Below, one piece after another: positions 9,631 to 33,495 of a DNA stretch of 64,000 nt. Source of the stretch: Xiphophorus maculatus (taxonomy: Eukaryota > Chordata > Actinopteri > Cyprinodontiformes > Poeciliidae). The first letter of the stretch is position 1, and the number at the start of each line of letters is the position of its first letter. Position numbers and translations under genes: made by a program. The DNA is taken from the NCBI RefSeq assembly GCF_002775205.1, contig NC_036456.1, forward strand, positions 16,643,463 through 16,707,462, written 5' to 3'. Below the pieces are notes generated by a model. It saw only the letters and a list, made by a program, of their open reading frames with translations. It did not search any database and had not been told where the DNA came from.

Positions 9631-10584
9631 GTATAGTTGTTACTTCCACAACTACAAGACCAAGACAAAAAATGCACCTGAGGCGACAGGCAAGATTATT
9701 TCAGAATAGTAGTAGCTTACAAAGTTTTTGCAAAGAGGATCTGAAGACAAATGCATTCCATAATATTCAGATCATTATGGGGTGTAAAAACTTCTGTAAG
9801 GTAGTGCAACACAATCGAAAACAAAGTCATGGCTATTAGGAGTTCTGGCTACATTTAGCATTGGAGAACCCATTTCCACGTTATCAGTTTTCTTTTGTCA
9901 AGATCACTGTTTTAAAATTAGTCCAACTAAAACCCACTGAAAGATGTCTTAACTCGCAAAATGTAACTGGAGAAGACGGGAATGTGTGATGGAAAAATAT
10001 TTCTGTGATAATGTACCTGTGCTTACTTGGAAAAAAGCTTCAAGGTTCACTGAAAGCGTTAACTGCCCTAGATCAAAAATGTTAATTGAGTCAAAGTAAA
10101 GAATCTATATCTTTTATTAAAATTTTATTTTATTAAAATGATATTTTTAATTGTAATTTTAATTTTAATTGTACCAGTAGTTTGATTATTCTTAACTATG
10201 TCTTCTGTTGTTGCATTTTTACAACACTAAGTACAACACATCTTAACCAGAGAATTAATATATATATATATAGAAAACTGTCATTAAAATTACTTGTCCA
10301 TATTTCTAAATGTTTTCATATAAACATACTATATTGTATATAAAGTTGAACTCAAGGTAATATGTCCAGCAAGGCTTTTAAATGTGAAACCTTTCTAGCA
10401 AAGAGATACACGTTTATTTCAAGTGAATAAATGTGTGTCTTTACTACGAAGTTTGCGTCAGCATCTGGACACTAACAAGACATGAAAAATATCCTATTCA
10501 CAAAGCTATTCTGTCGGCTCTCTACTGCCATCTTCTGGCAGCTGTCCCGATTTTATGTTGCAAGAAGAAATTGAACCACTTTCT

Positions 10585-10619
10585 ATCTGCGGTGTCTGTG
10601 CTTTACTGACACCGCAGAT
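10585..10619. repeat. 12-bp perfect hairpin
   Basis: ATCTGCGGTGTC at 10585-10596 pairs with its inverse complement at 10608-10619 across an 11-base loop. It lies about 320 bp upstream of the RPL34 first exon. No known regulatory role. Confidence 0.85.
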
Positions 10620-10933
10620 CTGAAAACGCAAATTTGACAATAAAGGCTACTTTTACATGAGGTCCTTATATCCTGTATTAATGTGAATAAAATAAAGTTT
10701 TTTCTTATAGTCAGCCAATGACTAAACCCTTCTTTTTAAGCAAATTATTACAATAATTCGTCACAGAATATTGTAAATAAAACAGACCAGCTTGTAGGTA
10801 ACACATATTTTTAACCCTGTTGTAGGAGAAGGATTTTATAGTAATAATGTTTCAAGGCTTAGTAAAGCAAATAAAAACTTGCTTTAACTCACCAGCAGGG
10901 GGCAGAAACTTTAACCTTAAACATCCGCCTAAC

Positions 10934-10963
10934 TCCTTCCTCTTCCGGTTACGGCGAAAGCAG
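10934..10963 (+). promoter_or_regulatory. rpl34: RPL34 transcription start with TOP tract and non-coding exon 1
   Basis: A pyrimidine run (TCCTTCCTCTTCC, 10934-10946) fits a 5' terminal oligopyrimidine start, the signature of ribosomal-protein mRNAs that links translation to growth signalling. It overlaps an ETS-like TTCCGG. The presumed exon 1 ends at 10963 before a GT donor. The acceptor of exon 2 is at 11361, seven bases before the ATG. The exact start base is inferred. Confidence 0.6.
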
Positions 10964-11368
10964 GTATGGCGGCTCCTGTTTTCTTCTGCATGATTACAAA
11001 TTTGTAATCGACTGTAATCCTCATGTTTAGAAGATAATTTAATCAATTTTAAGATATCGTTTGACTCATAGTAAGCTTTTATAGTCAGGGAAATGAGGAT
11101 TTTATAAGTTAGATGGCATTACGAAGACGTTTTTACTAATCTGTTCTCTGCCGGCATAAGGCCGCTGTGTGGGGCTAAATAGAGTAACCGGGTAGTGGAG
11201 TAATAATAAAATCGACGAGTATTGATGTCAAAAGTACCACTGTATACATGACTCGAGTTTAAAACTTGACAAGCGAGCTTAAAGCTGGTCATATATTGAG
11301 TAATGACAACGCGAATGAACATTACGACCACCTTCTCATTCAAATAAAATTTGTCTCGCAGCTTCAAC

Positions 11369-14597
<3,229 letters not shown>

Positions 14598-14618
14598 ATT
14601 CTGTATTTGTTTTGCCAC

Positions 14619-14624
14619 AATAAA
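14619..14624 (+). terminator. rpl34: RPL34 polyadenylation signal
   Basis: AATAAA 22 bases after the stop codon, implying a very short 3' UTR, as is usual for ribosomal-protein mRNAs. Confidence 0.8.
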
Positions 14625-14639
14625 AAAAAATGACAAACA

Positions 14640-15985
14640 AATCTGTTTGAAGTTGTGGGTTGTTCTGTCTGTGTTATAAATCAGCTAAGACTAAGAATCC
14701 TCTGAGCAAATGGACCGCCAAAACATATCGACTGATGAAATATCCTTGAATCAAATTTCATTTAAACTTATGTGGAAAAACTGTAAAATAACCAAGTTTT
14801 CTTTTTATAAGGCTGATCAGGCCTGAAGTCATAATCCACTATGAAAAAATTCTTGTCCAGGTCCATTTGCAAAGTAAAGGGTTTGAAGTGCTGAAAATAT
14901 GGAAGAAGTATCTAAATAACATGGGTGGGCTATAAGAATAGCCTTCAAATACTATTTACTCTGTTACTTAAATTGTGATCATTGCAAACTGGTGCATATG
15001 TTGAATCAAATTGGCAATTTTTTTTTCAGTAAAATGGAGACCTCCCTTATTTTTGTTATTTCTATGTAGGGTTGTATTACAAATATTAATCACAATTTTA
15101 CTTTGTGGTTTTTAGTGTACTATATTATATTTTATAAAATACCAGCTGCAAGTTAACAGTGCCCTCCAGTGGGCTCAATATTTTACTCGTTTCCATGAAA
15201 ATGCAATTCAGATGGGAAAAATGCATCCAAATGTGTATAATTTGTTCCCCCCATTTGTTTTGATGAACAAAATATTAAAGAAAATCTTGTGATTAATACA
15301 AAAAGATTTGTTTACATTAAAGCTTTGATGTAAATTAAAACACAAAAGGTTCTAAAATATTTTTACACTTAAGACCATGAACAGAAAATGTTCTATTTCA
15401 AAAGAGTTTACCTACTTTGAACATGAAATTAAAAATGGTAAGTGCAATAGTACAAATGTTTGATGCAAACTATTACTGTTAAAAGTAATTCAGATGAGCA
15501 AATTGCTGTAGAGACCCCATCTGAGTATTTTAAGGGTTTCTCCACAACATGCGCTTGCATGTCTTTTTTTTTATGCAAGATGAGTTGTATGGAGTTTAAC
15601 CACTTATTTTAGCAGAGTGGTATCTGTTTGGATAACTTGAAAATACATTTGCTGTAATTAAAAATATTGTACTTATAACTTTCGGAGTTTTCAAGCCCTG
15701 AACTGTTCCGACACTGCGATTCTCTTCAGTCCTGAAGTGAGTGGTAATGGACTGCTGGGCCGTTTTTATATGGGAAGAATACAAATGTGATTGAAATATT
15801 CCCATAGGGACAAATACATTGTAAATCTTGCTGAACTAAAAACTGATGGACGTTTCTTACTGTTTCTTTAAGTAACGTAGAAGGGAGGTTAGTATGATGT
15901 TCTATTAAATATTCAACGTTTTTTTTTCTATTCTGAAAAAGTGATTTTTATTACTGAAGCCACAAGAGGGAAAGAAAATGAAGCA
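14640..15985. other. Intergenic between RPL34 and OSTC
   Basis: AT-rich sequence with no gene, repeat family or RNA that I recognise. Confidence 0.6.
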
Positions 15986-15990
15986 CATGT

Positions 15991-16000
15991 ACTTCCGGGA
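15991..16000 (+). promoter_or_regulatory. ostc: ETS-like promoter element of OSTC
   Basis: ACTTCCGGGA contains the core CCGGAAGT read on the minus strand, a common element of TATA-less housekeeping promoters. It lies about 90 bp before the OSTC ATG. The transcription start should be nearby, but I cannot place it. Confidence 0.45.
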
Positions 16001-16091
16001 CACGTCAACCAAGTCAGTGCGCAGACGTACCCGAGCCTGGGCTGAAAGGAGCGCTGCTGGAGAGAAGGACGCTACTTTTTTTTGTTCCATC

Positions 16092-17159
<1,068 letters not shown>

Positions 17160-20100
17160 GAACATGGACAACAGAAAGTAACCAAACAAAATCATAGAAT
17201 TAGTTATAAATAAAGGTGACACTTATCCAAAACTTAACCGATCAAGACTGAAAGCACCGACTTTGCTCAAGAAATGCAACCAGACCAACACCCTCACCAA
17301 AAACCTTTAAAACCAGGGCCTCTAGCAGACGTCTTTATTAGGCTTTGTGTAAATGTTACTGCCTATTCACATTTGTTTAAGAAAAGCTGTGTAAAGGAAG
17401 CTGTCTATGAGATGCAGCCACCAGTTTCAATACAAAATTAGAACTGTTTGCATTATTTTGTTGAGTGTCTGAAAGTGTTTGTCAGTTTTTGTATTAAAAT
17501 CATTGTACAAGATAATGAAATTGAAAGTTTCTGTTTTTGTATCTGGTTAAATCTTCATTTACTCAGATTGTCACACTTGTTTATATTTTTATGATTGACC
17601 TTGGGGTCATAGCTGTTCTCCCCTCCAATATTTAAGTTATTTTCTTTTATAGAACCTTAAAGACAAATTTTTAAATTGGTACAATCATCACAGCCAAGTT
17701 TTGATCAGAAACTAATTTTGTGATGTTACAGATTCACCTGCCTTTATAGCAAGAGATGGAATTATGACGGCTGATATACAAAAGAGAAAAAATGTTTTGA
17801 TCTTAAAGATGTCTCTAAATCTAAGAGAAAATACAGTTCATCAGTGCAATTATAGACTAAAAATGTTGAAATGCATCTTTTGAGTAGCCTTTTTTATTAC
17901 ATCCAAGTGTACTGTCACATTTCCTCCACAAGGTGGGGGTGGTGTTCAGTTGTGAAAACTGTTTAGTTTTCACTGTGAAAGGCCAGTTTAGTTTGTGACT
18001 GCTGGAAAAAATAAAAAATATAGATGTCCTCTGGTAGCTTTAACACCAGGCTTAGTATAACAAGTCTTTGAATAAATTTACTACTCCAAAGCAGTTATGG
18101 CTTCAAACAAAAATGTAGGATTTTTTTTGTTACCCTTGTGTAAGAACATGACATAAAAAGGCATCCGCCTTTAATAGCTACTTCTGAGTTAGCAGGTTTA
18201 TTTTTCTATGTGGTAGGAAAGTGAACATTGGATTTACAGCTTCCAAAATAATGTCTGCCATGGAAGTAACACTATCAGTAAATCTGTCACTTATAATTCC
18301 TCTGTATGTTTACTTTTCCGTTTAATGGCACAATCGTCTGGAAACAATCTGAATCTCTTGTTTCAAAACTTTTGTGTAAATTTTAGGGAGGTACTTTTAG
18401 AATCCTTGGCAGTGATTTACAATTTATTAACTTGTATCAACTAATTCAGACTTCCATATTTTACACCCCAGAGTGTGTATCATTTATTGTTGACATGTAG
18501 GGAAATATTTCGATTAAACCTATTAATGTCAATCTCATCTGACTATAGATTTCCAGAATTCTTCATGTTTCTTTCATGTACTTTAGCAAAGTCAAAAGAG
18601 GGTTAGTTGGACTTTAACAGCCAGGAAAAAATGTACATACTTATCAGAAAATAAGTATTTAACACACCTTTTTGTACAGTAAATATATTTCTAGCAGGGC
18701 TGTTGGAAATTTACATTAGATAAAGCAAACAACCCATCCATGCACTGAGAAATTGAGTCTGTAAAATGTGTGTAATAAAATGGAATGATAACTTATGGCG
18801 ATAAGTGTTAAAAACAAAAAGTAAAGGAAATATCTGAAATTCATCAGTACTTAAAAACCAATCTTGTTTTCTGCCATGTAACATGAGCTAATTTAGTACT
18901 AATTGATGGCCTGTAAGAAGGATTTCTATTACCAAAAGAAGCACGATGGGTAAAAGCAAAGTGCTGTCTCAGAATCTTTACAAAGCATTTTACTAAACTC
19001 CAGATTTTCCGTTGGATCACCATTGTTGCCGTAATCTGGATGTCGAAATACATATAAACACGAAAAAGCAAGTCAGGAGAAACATTGCAAGGTGGAAGCA
19101 TCATGATTTAGAATAGAAATTCTTTCATTCACCCATAATGGGGAAATTCCAGAATCTGCCTCAACAGCAGCAAAGCAGTGAAGGTTATGAAGCTTTACAG
19201 ATGTTGGGAGGAAGGATCTACTGTAATGCTCCTTTGTGCACTTAGGATGTAGCAGTTTGTCCCTGAAGGAGCTTTAAGAATTTGTTCAGATCTGTGCCAG
19301 TTTCTCCATATTGGAGATATTTAAAGGTATTTTCATAAAGAGGAGTGGCGTGTTTTGTTGCCAACCTTAAAACACCTATAAGCAGTATTAAAGTCCTTTT
19401 TGTCCTTGCCAAAAAGGACTTTAATACTTTATTCCCCTGTGCCATTCCACTTTAATACACATCATTTATGAACTCTGTTTTAATGTCTTTGTATGTGTGG
19501 ATATCGCAGGTCTGGAGTCAAATTTGCGTCCACAGGTCCATTTGAAACATGTTTTGTGAATACACGCAACACTTGTTTTCACCACTGTGTGCATCAAATC
19601 TCAGGTGATGTGCTCTCCTCTCTGAATTTCTGAGCTACACTTTAGATGTAGCTCCCTAAATTCTAATTTGCTGAGTGTAAATTACAAACAGTTGTATTCT
19701 ATTGACTAATTTGATTAGACCCAAAGGCATGTGGTTGGAGTAAGTTGTATTTATTGGCACAAGTGTAAAAGGGCTGAATATGCACACCGCATTTCTGATT
19801 TCCATTTGCAAAAAAACTGATATCAGTTTCACATCCAAGTAACACGCTGGGAGCTGAATTCAGACTGTGGAACATGGAAACATTGGTAAATAATTGAAGA
19901 TTTGTCAAACAGTGACCCTGTTTCGTAGAGATTCAGTACCACAAAGAAACAGAGCTGGTACACATTAAGAAAACAGAACACTAGGTTTAAAAATTTCCTT
20001 TTTAATTCAAATATCAAATTAAATACTATTTTATATGACGTAATATAACTCTGTTCACTGGTTCATACAAATATTTCATATATTCTTAAAGAGGAATGAG

Positions 20101-20332
20101 GTGTTTTGTTGCCAAAGTACCACATAGTATTTTCACACAAAGAGATATGATTTATAGGATTAGACATTTAAAACATTAGATGACATGATAGTTTTGTAAT
20201 AACCTTAAAGTCTTCTTTTTATACCAACAAGATATTCTGATTCGAACACCTGAGAAAGTGTTGCAACTTAATTTGTGTAAAAATAATCTTGAGGCTTTTT
20301 TCTCCAATTCCTATAAATGCTTTTAGTCATCT
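17160..20332. other. OSTC 3' UTR and OSTC-ETNPPL convergent spacer
   Basis: Candidate OSTC polyadenylation signals on the plus strand are AATAAA at 17209-17214 and ATTAAA at 17493-17498. The remainder is AT-rich and must include the ETNPPL 3' UTR on the minus strand, whose end I cannot fix. A perfect 19-bp hairpin lies at 19384-19428. No other gene is seen. Confidence 0.55.
19384..19428. repeat. 19-bp perfect hairpin
   Basis: 19384-19402 pairs without mismatch with 19410-19428 across a 7-base loop. The stem starts AGTATTAAAGTCC. It lies in the spacer or 3' UTR between convergent genes, so it might be transcribed from the ETNPPL side. It resembles a short foldback more than a microRNA precursor, because the stem is perfect and short. 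Confidence 0.9.
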
Positions 20333-27872
<7,540 letters not shown>

Positions 27873-27942
27873 CTTTATGTCATGCAACAGAAAAACTGGT
27901 CGAGCACCATGTGTTCCAGCCAGCACACAGCTGAGTGAAGCT

Positions 27943-27974
27943 GAGCTGAGTGAAGCTGACACCCCACCCACGTC
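27943..27974 (+). repeat. 32-bp inverted repeat, left copy
   Basis: Exact inverse complement of 31456-31487; it starts GAGCTGAGTGAAG and ends CCCACCCACGTC. It begins 71 bp upstream of the ETNPPL ATG. An A-run follows directly. Confidence 0.9.
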
Positions 27975-28006
27975 AAAAAAAAAAATTCAGCAAATAGTCT
28001 GAGTGG

Positions 28007-28430
28007 TTAGTGCTCCGTTAGTGCAGGTTTGTGCCGTTAAAATTTTCGTTTGTGCAGCTTTGGTTTCTGAGATATTAAAAATTATTTTTTAGGTCATCCA
28101 GAGTTCACCATCCCCCCATGTTGCTCCAAAACAAACCAAACTCGGCTACTTCGTTAGTGCTCCGTTTGTGCAGGTTTGTGCCGTTAAAATTGTCGTTTAT
28201 GCAGCTTTCGTTTTCGAGATATTAAAAGTTATAATTTTGGCCGATGACGTCACCACCCCCCCATGTTGCGCCAAAACAAACCAAACTGGGCTACTTCGTT
28301 AGTGCTTCGTTAGTGCAGGTTTGTGCCGTTAAAACGGTCGTTTGTGCAGCTTTCGTTTCTGAAATATTAAAAGTTATTTTTTAGGTCATCAGAGTTCACC
28401 ATCCCCCCATGTTGCTCCAAACATCAAAAT
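28007..28430. repeat. Tandem repeat, about three units of about 146 bp
   Basis: Units start at about 28007, 28154 and 28299 (TTAGTGCT...), each with GTGCAGGTTTGTGCCGTTAA, then GCAGCTTTCGTTT-like, a GATATTAAAA-like motif, and CACCATCCCCCCATGTTG-like sequence. The copies differ at several positions, so the array is not brand new. I do not recognise the satellite family. Confidence 0.88.
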
Positions 28431-28661
28431 TTTTGCTTTACGTCGCAGCAACTATGTAGCCTGGGCCACAATGTTACCCAAGGATTATACAAAGGATAAT
28501 TTCAGATAACGATATTATTATTATTTTTACTTTTTTCTAAATATACCAACTAAATCTGATTTTACTTTATTTGGTGCTTTCAGAGTTTAACATTCACGCG
28601 ATGACATTCACCCAATTAGGGAGAAGGACCTCGCGTGTGTCTCCTCTTTCTCATACTACAG

Positions 28662-29319
28662 GTCAGTAGAAATATGGTTTTATGTACATATATCCGTACT
28701 CTTGAAGAGTTGAAAAGGTTCTTACATCGAATGTCAACTAATGTGTCACGTAGTTCGTTTTGTGATTGTTATTGTGTACAAAAACGGGACTTGTTCTGAA
28801 TGCTAATTGGAACTAATGCTAGCGGACAGGTATGTGAGCTACCAGAGGAGCTAGCTGAAGAACTGTGGAGTTCTTTTGAACTTGTGTTTTGCACTTTTTG
28901 AGAGAGTTCTCACTCAAAGGACATTATTTTCGTTTCTTTAGTTTATTTTATTTGATGCTTCTTCATGGGTTTGTTGAAAAAAAAAAAAAACAGATAAGCC
29001 ATATATTTAGGGTATTGGATTTAAAGCACTAACTACAAAGTTAATATGGTTTAGAGAAGTAAAAGCCATTTGTGAATTAATTTGGTCATTTTATGGAATT
29101 CATAATGCTAAATGGAGCATGTTAAAAATAATGATTGTTTGGTTTAAAGGAATATTACATCCATTTCTGATGTAATGAAGCTAATGATTCTCTGCTGAAG
29201 TATGTGATACCTGAAATATGTTGTCTATGAAGTGTGTTTATAACACAGAAGAAGAATAAATCTTCCGGTTGAAGTTAAAAAGAGCTCAAAGTGTGTGTCT
29301 CGTCTTTCTCATACTACAG
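28662..29319 (+). repeat. Possible solo LTR or tandem LTR remnant
   Basis: A 27-base block ending TTTCTCATACTACAG occurs at 28635-28661 and 29293-29319 with one mismatch. The second copy follows AATAAA (29255-29260) by about 60 bases and ends in a CA, like an R-U5 end of an LTR. I cannot find matching TG starts or a target duplication, so this is tentative. Confidence 0.3.
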
Positions 29320-30200
29320 CCTCACACGTTGAGGGAAGATCATCAATTACATTACCCTCAGCCATCCGAGGTTGCAGGGTAACATAATTCTTTTCATTTT
29401 TAATCAAGAAATTAATGAAACCTTTATAAACATTAGACCACACGCCTTTGAAAACAATAAATACTGTAGGATTATTTGTTTTTGACCGAAACTTTACCTT
29501 CTTCATTAGGCTGAAGAAGTTGATCCGGAGTTAAGTGAAGGCTGTAAACTTTGCTGTGCGGCGTTAGCTTTAACTGGTAGCGACGAATATTTACAAGCGA
29601 CCATCTTCTTAATTCAGGATCCCTTGGTAATCCATGACAATTTAAAAGCTCATTATATTAGGAAGAAAGCAATGTTCATAGTAGGGTTTTATTTTTGTCT
29701 GAAATAACACTTTGTCTTTTCTAGCTGTCATGGTAACTCAAAGCGGAAAAAAAGAGCCGCATTTGCGCATGCGGTTGTGAAGTCAGCGCGGCAGGTGCAA
29801 AGAGCCCACTGTAATAAACAAAGATGATTTTCTTTTTGTTCCTCTACCGCCCTCTTGTGGTCGCAGCTGATAATGATCCATCTAGCAAGCAAATGCTAAG
29901 ATGACGTTCGGCGTCCAAACAACAATGAGAAGAATCATGGATGAAAAAGCCAAATTTCCGCACAAATTTTAAACAGTATTCAATACACAACTTATTGTTT
30001 CTATATTCTGTTTCACATCTTTCAGAAAGTAACCAATAATAATAACTAAATGTCTATAATACTTGTGGTTTTCTTTACATACGTTCTAAACAAATCAAAT
30101 CATAAAAACGCTGATGACTGCAGACCACTTCTGTACAACCAAGGTCTAGCTAAACACCTTTTAAAATCTGTTGGTTTTAACATTAACTGACCTGTAGGAG

Positions 30201-30220
30201 ACACACACACACACACACAC
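30201..30220. repeat. (AC)10 microsatellite
   Basis: Ten uninterrupted AC units. Confidence 0.95.
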
Positions 30221-30743
30221 TGACCTGCTCACAGAAATGTTATAATACAGTGAAGTAAAGTGTTCGGTTCACATTACTGAACCCTGACTTCCTGAAGAAA
30301 CTCAGAGTTTGTTGAATCTCACTTCTGTTCTGAAATGTTTTGTGCTCTTCAGAAACTTTTCGTGTCTGGAGAAACCGTTGAAGCTCCATCAGAACCCAAA
30401 CTGCAGCGAGTTCAGATCTGAAACAGAACCTGGACTCGACTCAAACCAGCCGACACGCTCCCACTGGAAACCTCACCCTCCATGTCTGCTGGTGGCGCAT
30501 TCATGTTTCACTGGGAAATGCCAGACTCTCTGAGAAGATGAAGAATTACTCCAGAAACCTCCAGGATTCCCTGAACTCGTTTGTCCAGACCAGAACTTTG
30601 TCATGTTGACACAGAGTGCTGCATTAGACACCAGACAGATAAAACACTGTGTTTTTAAATCAATCAGATTAATGTGTTTCTGCTCCACTTGGGGCTATAT
30701 ATTTACACTTTTAAAACTTGTTGGGAGTTTTTCACTTCTTCCA

Positions 30744-30805
30744 GCATCAACTCAGAAGCTGAGTTGATGCTTCTGAGTACGATTCGCATATTTAAAAGCG
30801 AATCG
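30744..30805. repeat. Three successive hairpins, two mutually exclusive
   Basis: Stem 1: 30744-30755 with 30759-30770 (12 bp). Stem 2: 30750-30759 with 30769-30778 (10 bp), overlapping stem 1. Stem 3: 30780-30787 with 30798-30805 (8 bp). All are perfect. Confidence 0.85.
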
Positions 30806-31455
30806 TGTCAAATTTCCAGCACCAGGCTCACTTATAGAAGTGAGGATTTTTCTGTTCTAATTTGAAAATGAAATGAGAAAAGAACTGGGAACAAAAACAA
30901 GATAAAAAAAAACACAGAAGGTGCAACAAACCTTCAGCAGCCTCATCTTGTTTATGTCAGCTAATGACATCATCATTTACAATAACAAATAGCCCATAAA
31001 CGCATCACGTGGACCCAGAATCTACCTGTCTTTTGTCATTTGAGAAATGAATGGTGTTTTCAGATAGTGTGTCGAGTAGCATTGCACCAAGACATTTAAG
31101 TTTCCAAAGCTGTGTTTTCTTTTTAATATTTTAGATAACCTTTACAAAAGAATATGCCATTTATAATTTTAAGTCATGTTCTATTCTAATCTGTGGACAG
31201 GTTAATCAAAGAACACTGACCCATAACTAGGCGTTCACTAGAGAAATAGATTGTACGCAATTTGTAAGAAAATGTGAAGAGGTAATTTAATTTCCCCGTT
31301 TAAAAAAAATTCTTTTTAATTTTCCCTCTATTTTTGTCTACGTGGCCTTTCTGGCTTTCCATACCGTTGTCAGACTTTGATAACAGCGCGAGCGGCGGTT
31401 CCCATGCCTTCCCCGTGTGCGCGCGTTAAAAACTCCTTACAGGTGTGAGCTGCTG

Positions 31456-31487
31456 GACGTGGGTGGGGTGTCAGCTTCACTCAGCTC
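31456..31487 (-). repeat. 32-bp inverted repeat, right copy
   Basis: Exact inverse complement of 27943-27974. It is embedded in a GC-rich stretch that looks more promoter-like than the DNA next to the left copy. Confidence 0.9.
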
Positions 31488-33495
31488 ATTCATTTTCCCT
31501 AGGGCTGACTGGAAATAAGGAATAATGTAAAATAATTACCCTCTGCAGTAGTGCTGAGATAGTTCCCATGTAAATATTCATGCATATGAATGTATTTGAA
31601 CTGTTAAAACAGTTGTTATAAGTGGTTTTAGATGTGGTCTAAAATGTTTGTGGATTTGTAGGTGATTTCTGGCAGCTTTAACATATCCTAAAAATGCATT
31701 ATAGTTACAAGATACATAGCCTCAACTAAAATATCTGGTAGGGCAATAGCGATTTTTTGAATTTTGGTTAAAAAATAACAGAATAAACAAAAGCGGATCA
31801 TAAAGATAGAACGAATAAATCGATAGAAAGAGGCACTTTTGTGCTTTTGTTAGTAAATGTCCTAAAAAACACACTGGCTCCTGACAATGTGTGCATTAGG
31901 ATATTTAATACAACAAAATACACAGGAAAAAATGGCTAATAAATTGCAAACACAATTGTAAGGAACAAAAAACATTAAATCAGCTTTTTTTTTTTTTTAC
32001 CAACATGTATTTTCTTTTTAAGTCTAATGTAACCATGTAATTGTAGTCAAGCTTATCTCAATTTTTTATTTTTATATTCAGTTAATCCCATCAGAAAATG
32101 TGACGTTGTTCAGTAGTTCCCCAGTTTCTGTGAATTTTAGTTGTTTACATTCTAAACACCTCAAAAGATAAAAATAAATAAATAGCTACTTCTCCCACTA
32201 GCACACATTTATTTCAGATTATTGATGGTGCTGTAACAACACAAAAATATTTCAATTCTTTTATATTATTATAAACTTAAACTGTTCAAATATGGGGCGC
32301 CACATGCCTCAGCGGCTCAGCGCAGTTATCCTTCTCTCCTATCCATTCAGCTACTGTTGAATAAAGACCAGTAGTGCCAAAACATTTTTACAAATAACTC
32401 TCCAACTATATGTGAACAGTTATGTTTTTATTAAATAATTTTAAGAATTTAAACATAAAAAGGAATATTACATGCCTCAAAGTAAAACTGGAAATAAAGG
32501 CAAACATTCTTTTTGGAATACTTAAAAGACGGTTTATTTTCCTCCAACAGCACAGTCACATGAAATATCAGCTTAAAATACAGAATGTGAGATCAAGAAA
32601 TGTAGATAAAGTTGGTATTGCATCAATAAAAGAAACAAGGCTGAAAGAAAAACATATCATAAAAAACATGTCCAATAACTCAAACATTTTGTTTGAGTTA
32701 CGCAAACAAAACCAGAATTAAGATACATGACAAATTTGCTCTTTCAATTTGGCTTAAGAATTTTTGTTGATCCAAGAAAATCCCTGTGCTTAAACATTAA
32801 TGCAGCAGCAACAACATTGTTGATGCAACTCTTTTGTCTTGTGTCTGCTTTTTCACTTGGAAAGTTTGGATCAGTGGAAAATAATGTTTGCACTTCCCTG
32901 TGTCCTCTAGTCTAATCAGTATTTTTTTTTTCAATATACCAAAGACATACTGGCAGACAAAATGTTTTAACTATTTTAGTTCATCTTTCAGTTGCCCTTA
33001 AAAGCCACATGCAAACAGATTTAAGGAATATCAAATGTGATCACTTCTGATTTTCTTATTGTGTTTAAAACTTTATAAATTATTTATTTTAATTTAGTTT
33101 TAGAAAACAAAAATAAGTCTTTTCAGTGAATGTGGGATTTTATTCACATCAACTTTTCTGCATGTTATAATTCTTTTTGCCACAAGAGGCGCTGTAGTGT
33201 GAATGACAACCATCCAGCTGAAAGTTTTCCTCCACAACCAAGATAAAGTAAATTTAACAAAGTCCAAATGTGGTAAATATACCCAACGTCACTTATTTAT
33301 CTTCTTGACTGTTTCTAGGGGCCAAACTAAGAAAAAAGACACCTTGGAAAACTTAGGAAATAAATCTGCTCCAAACTAGAAAAGAAAAGAAAAAAGGTTT
33401 TTTGGTAATAAAACAAAAAAAAAGTATCAAAAGGACAAATTTTTGATCAGTTCACATGCCATTCAGAGTTAGAAACACTGTCCTAATTTTTAGTA

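Larger units (their letters stand above)
8084..10933. other. Intergenic, upstream of RPL34
   Basis: No gene recognised. It holds a Tc1-like fossil (8262-8665), a purine-rich stretch near 8770-8920, short AT repeats near 10100-10270 and two perfect hairpins listed separately. Open frames here have no exon-like context. Confidence 0.6.
27873..31487. other. ETNPPL upstream region, probably rearranged
   Basis: It contains the ETNPPL 5' UTR and promoter just right of 27872, a 15-base tandem duplication at about 27930-27960, two 32-bp inverted repeats (27943-27974 and 31456-31487), a 146-bp tandem repeat, a candidate LTR end, an (AC)10 tract and hairpins. The distal end, about 31385-31490, is GC-rich and promoter-like. 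No gene is recognised. Confidence 0.55.

Noticed and set aside
19384-19428. MicroRNA precursor
   Set aside because: The stem is too short and perfectly paired, with no typical bulged 30-bp precursor.
27943-31487. Reading the 32-bp inverted repeats as transposon ends
   Set aside because: No target duplication flanks them and no transposase lies between, so an inversion or inverted duplication is favoured, though not proven.
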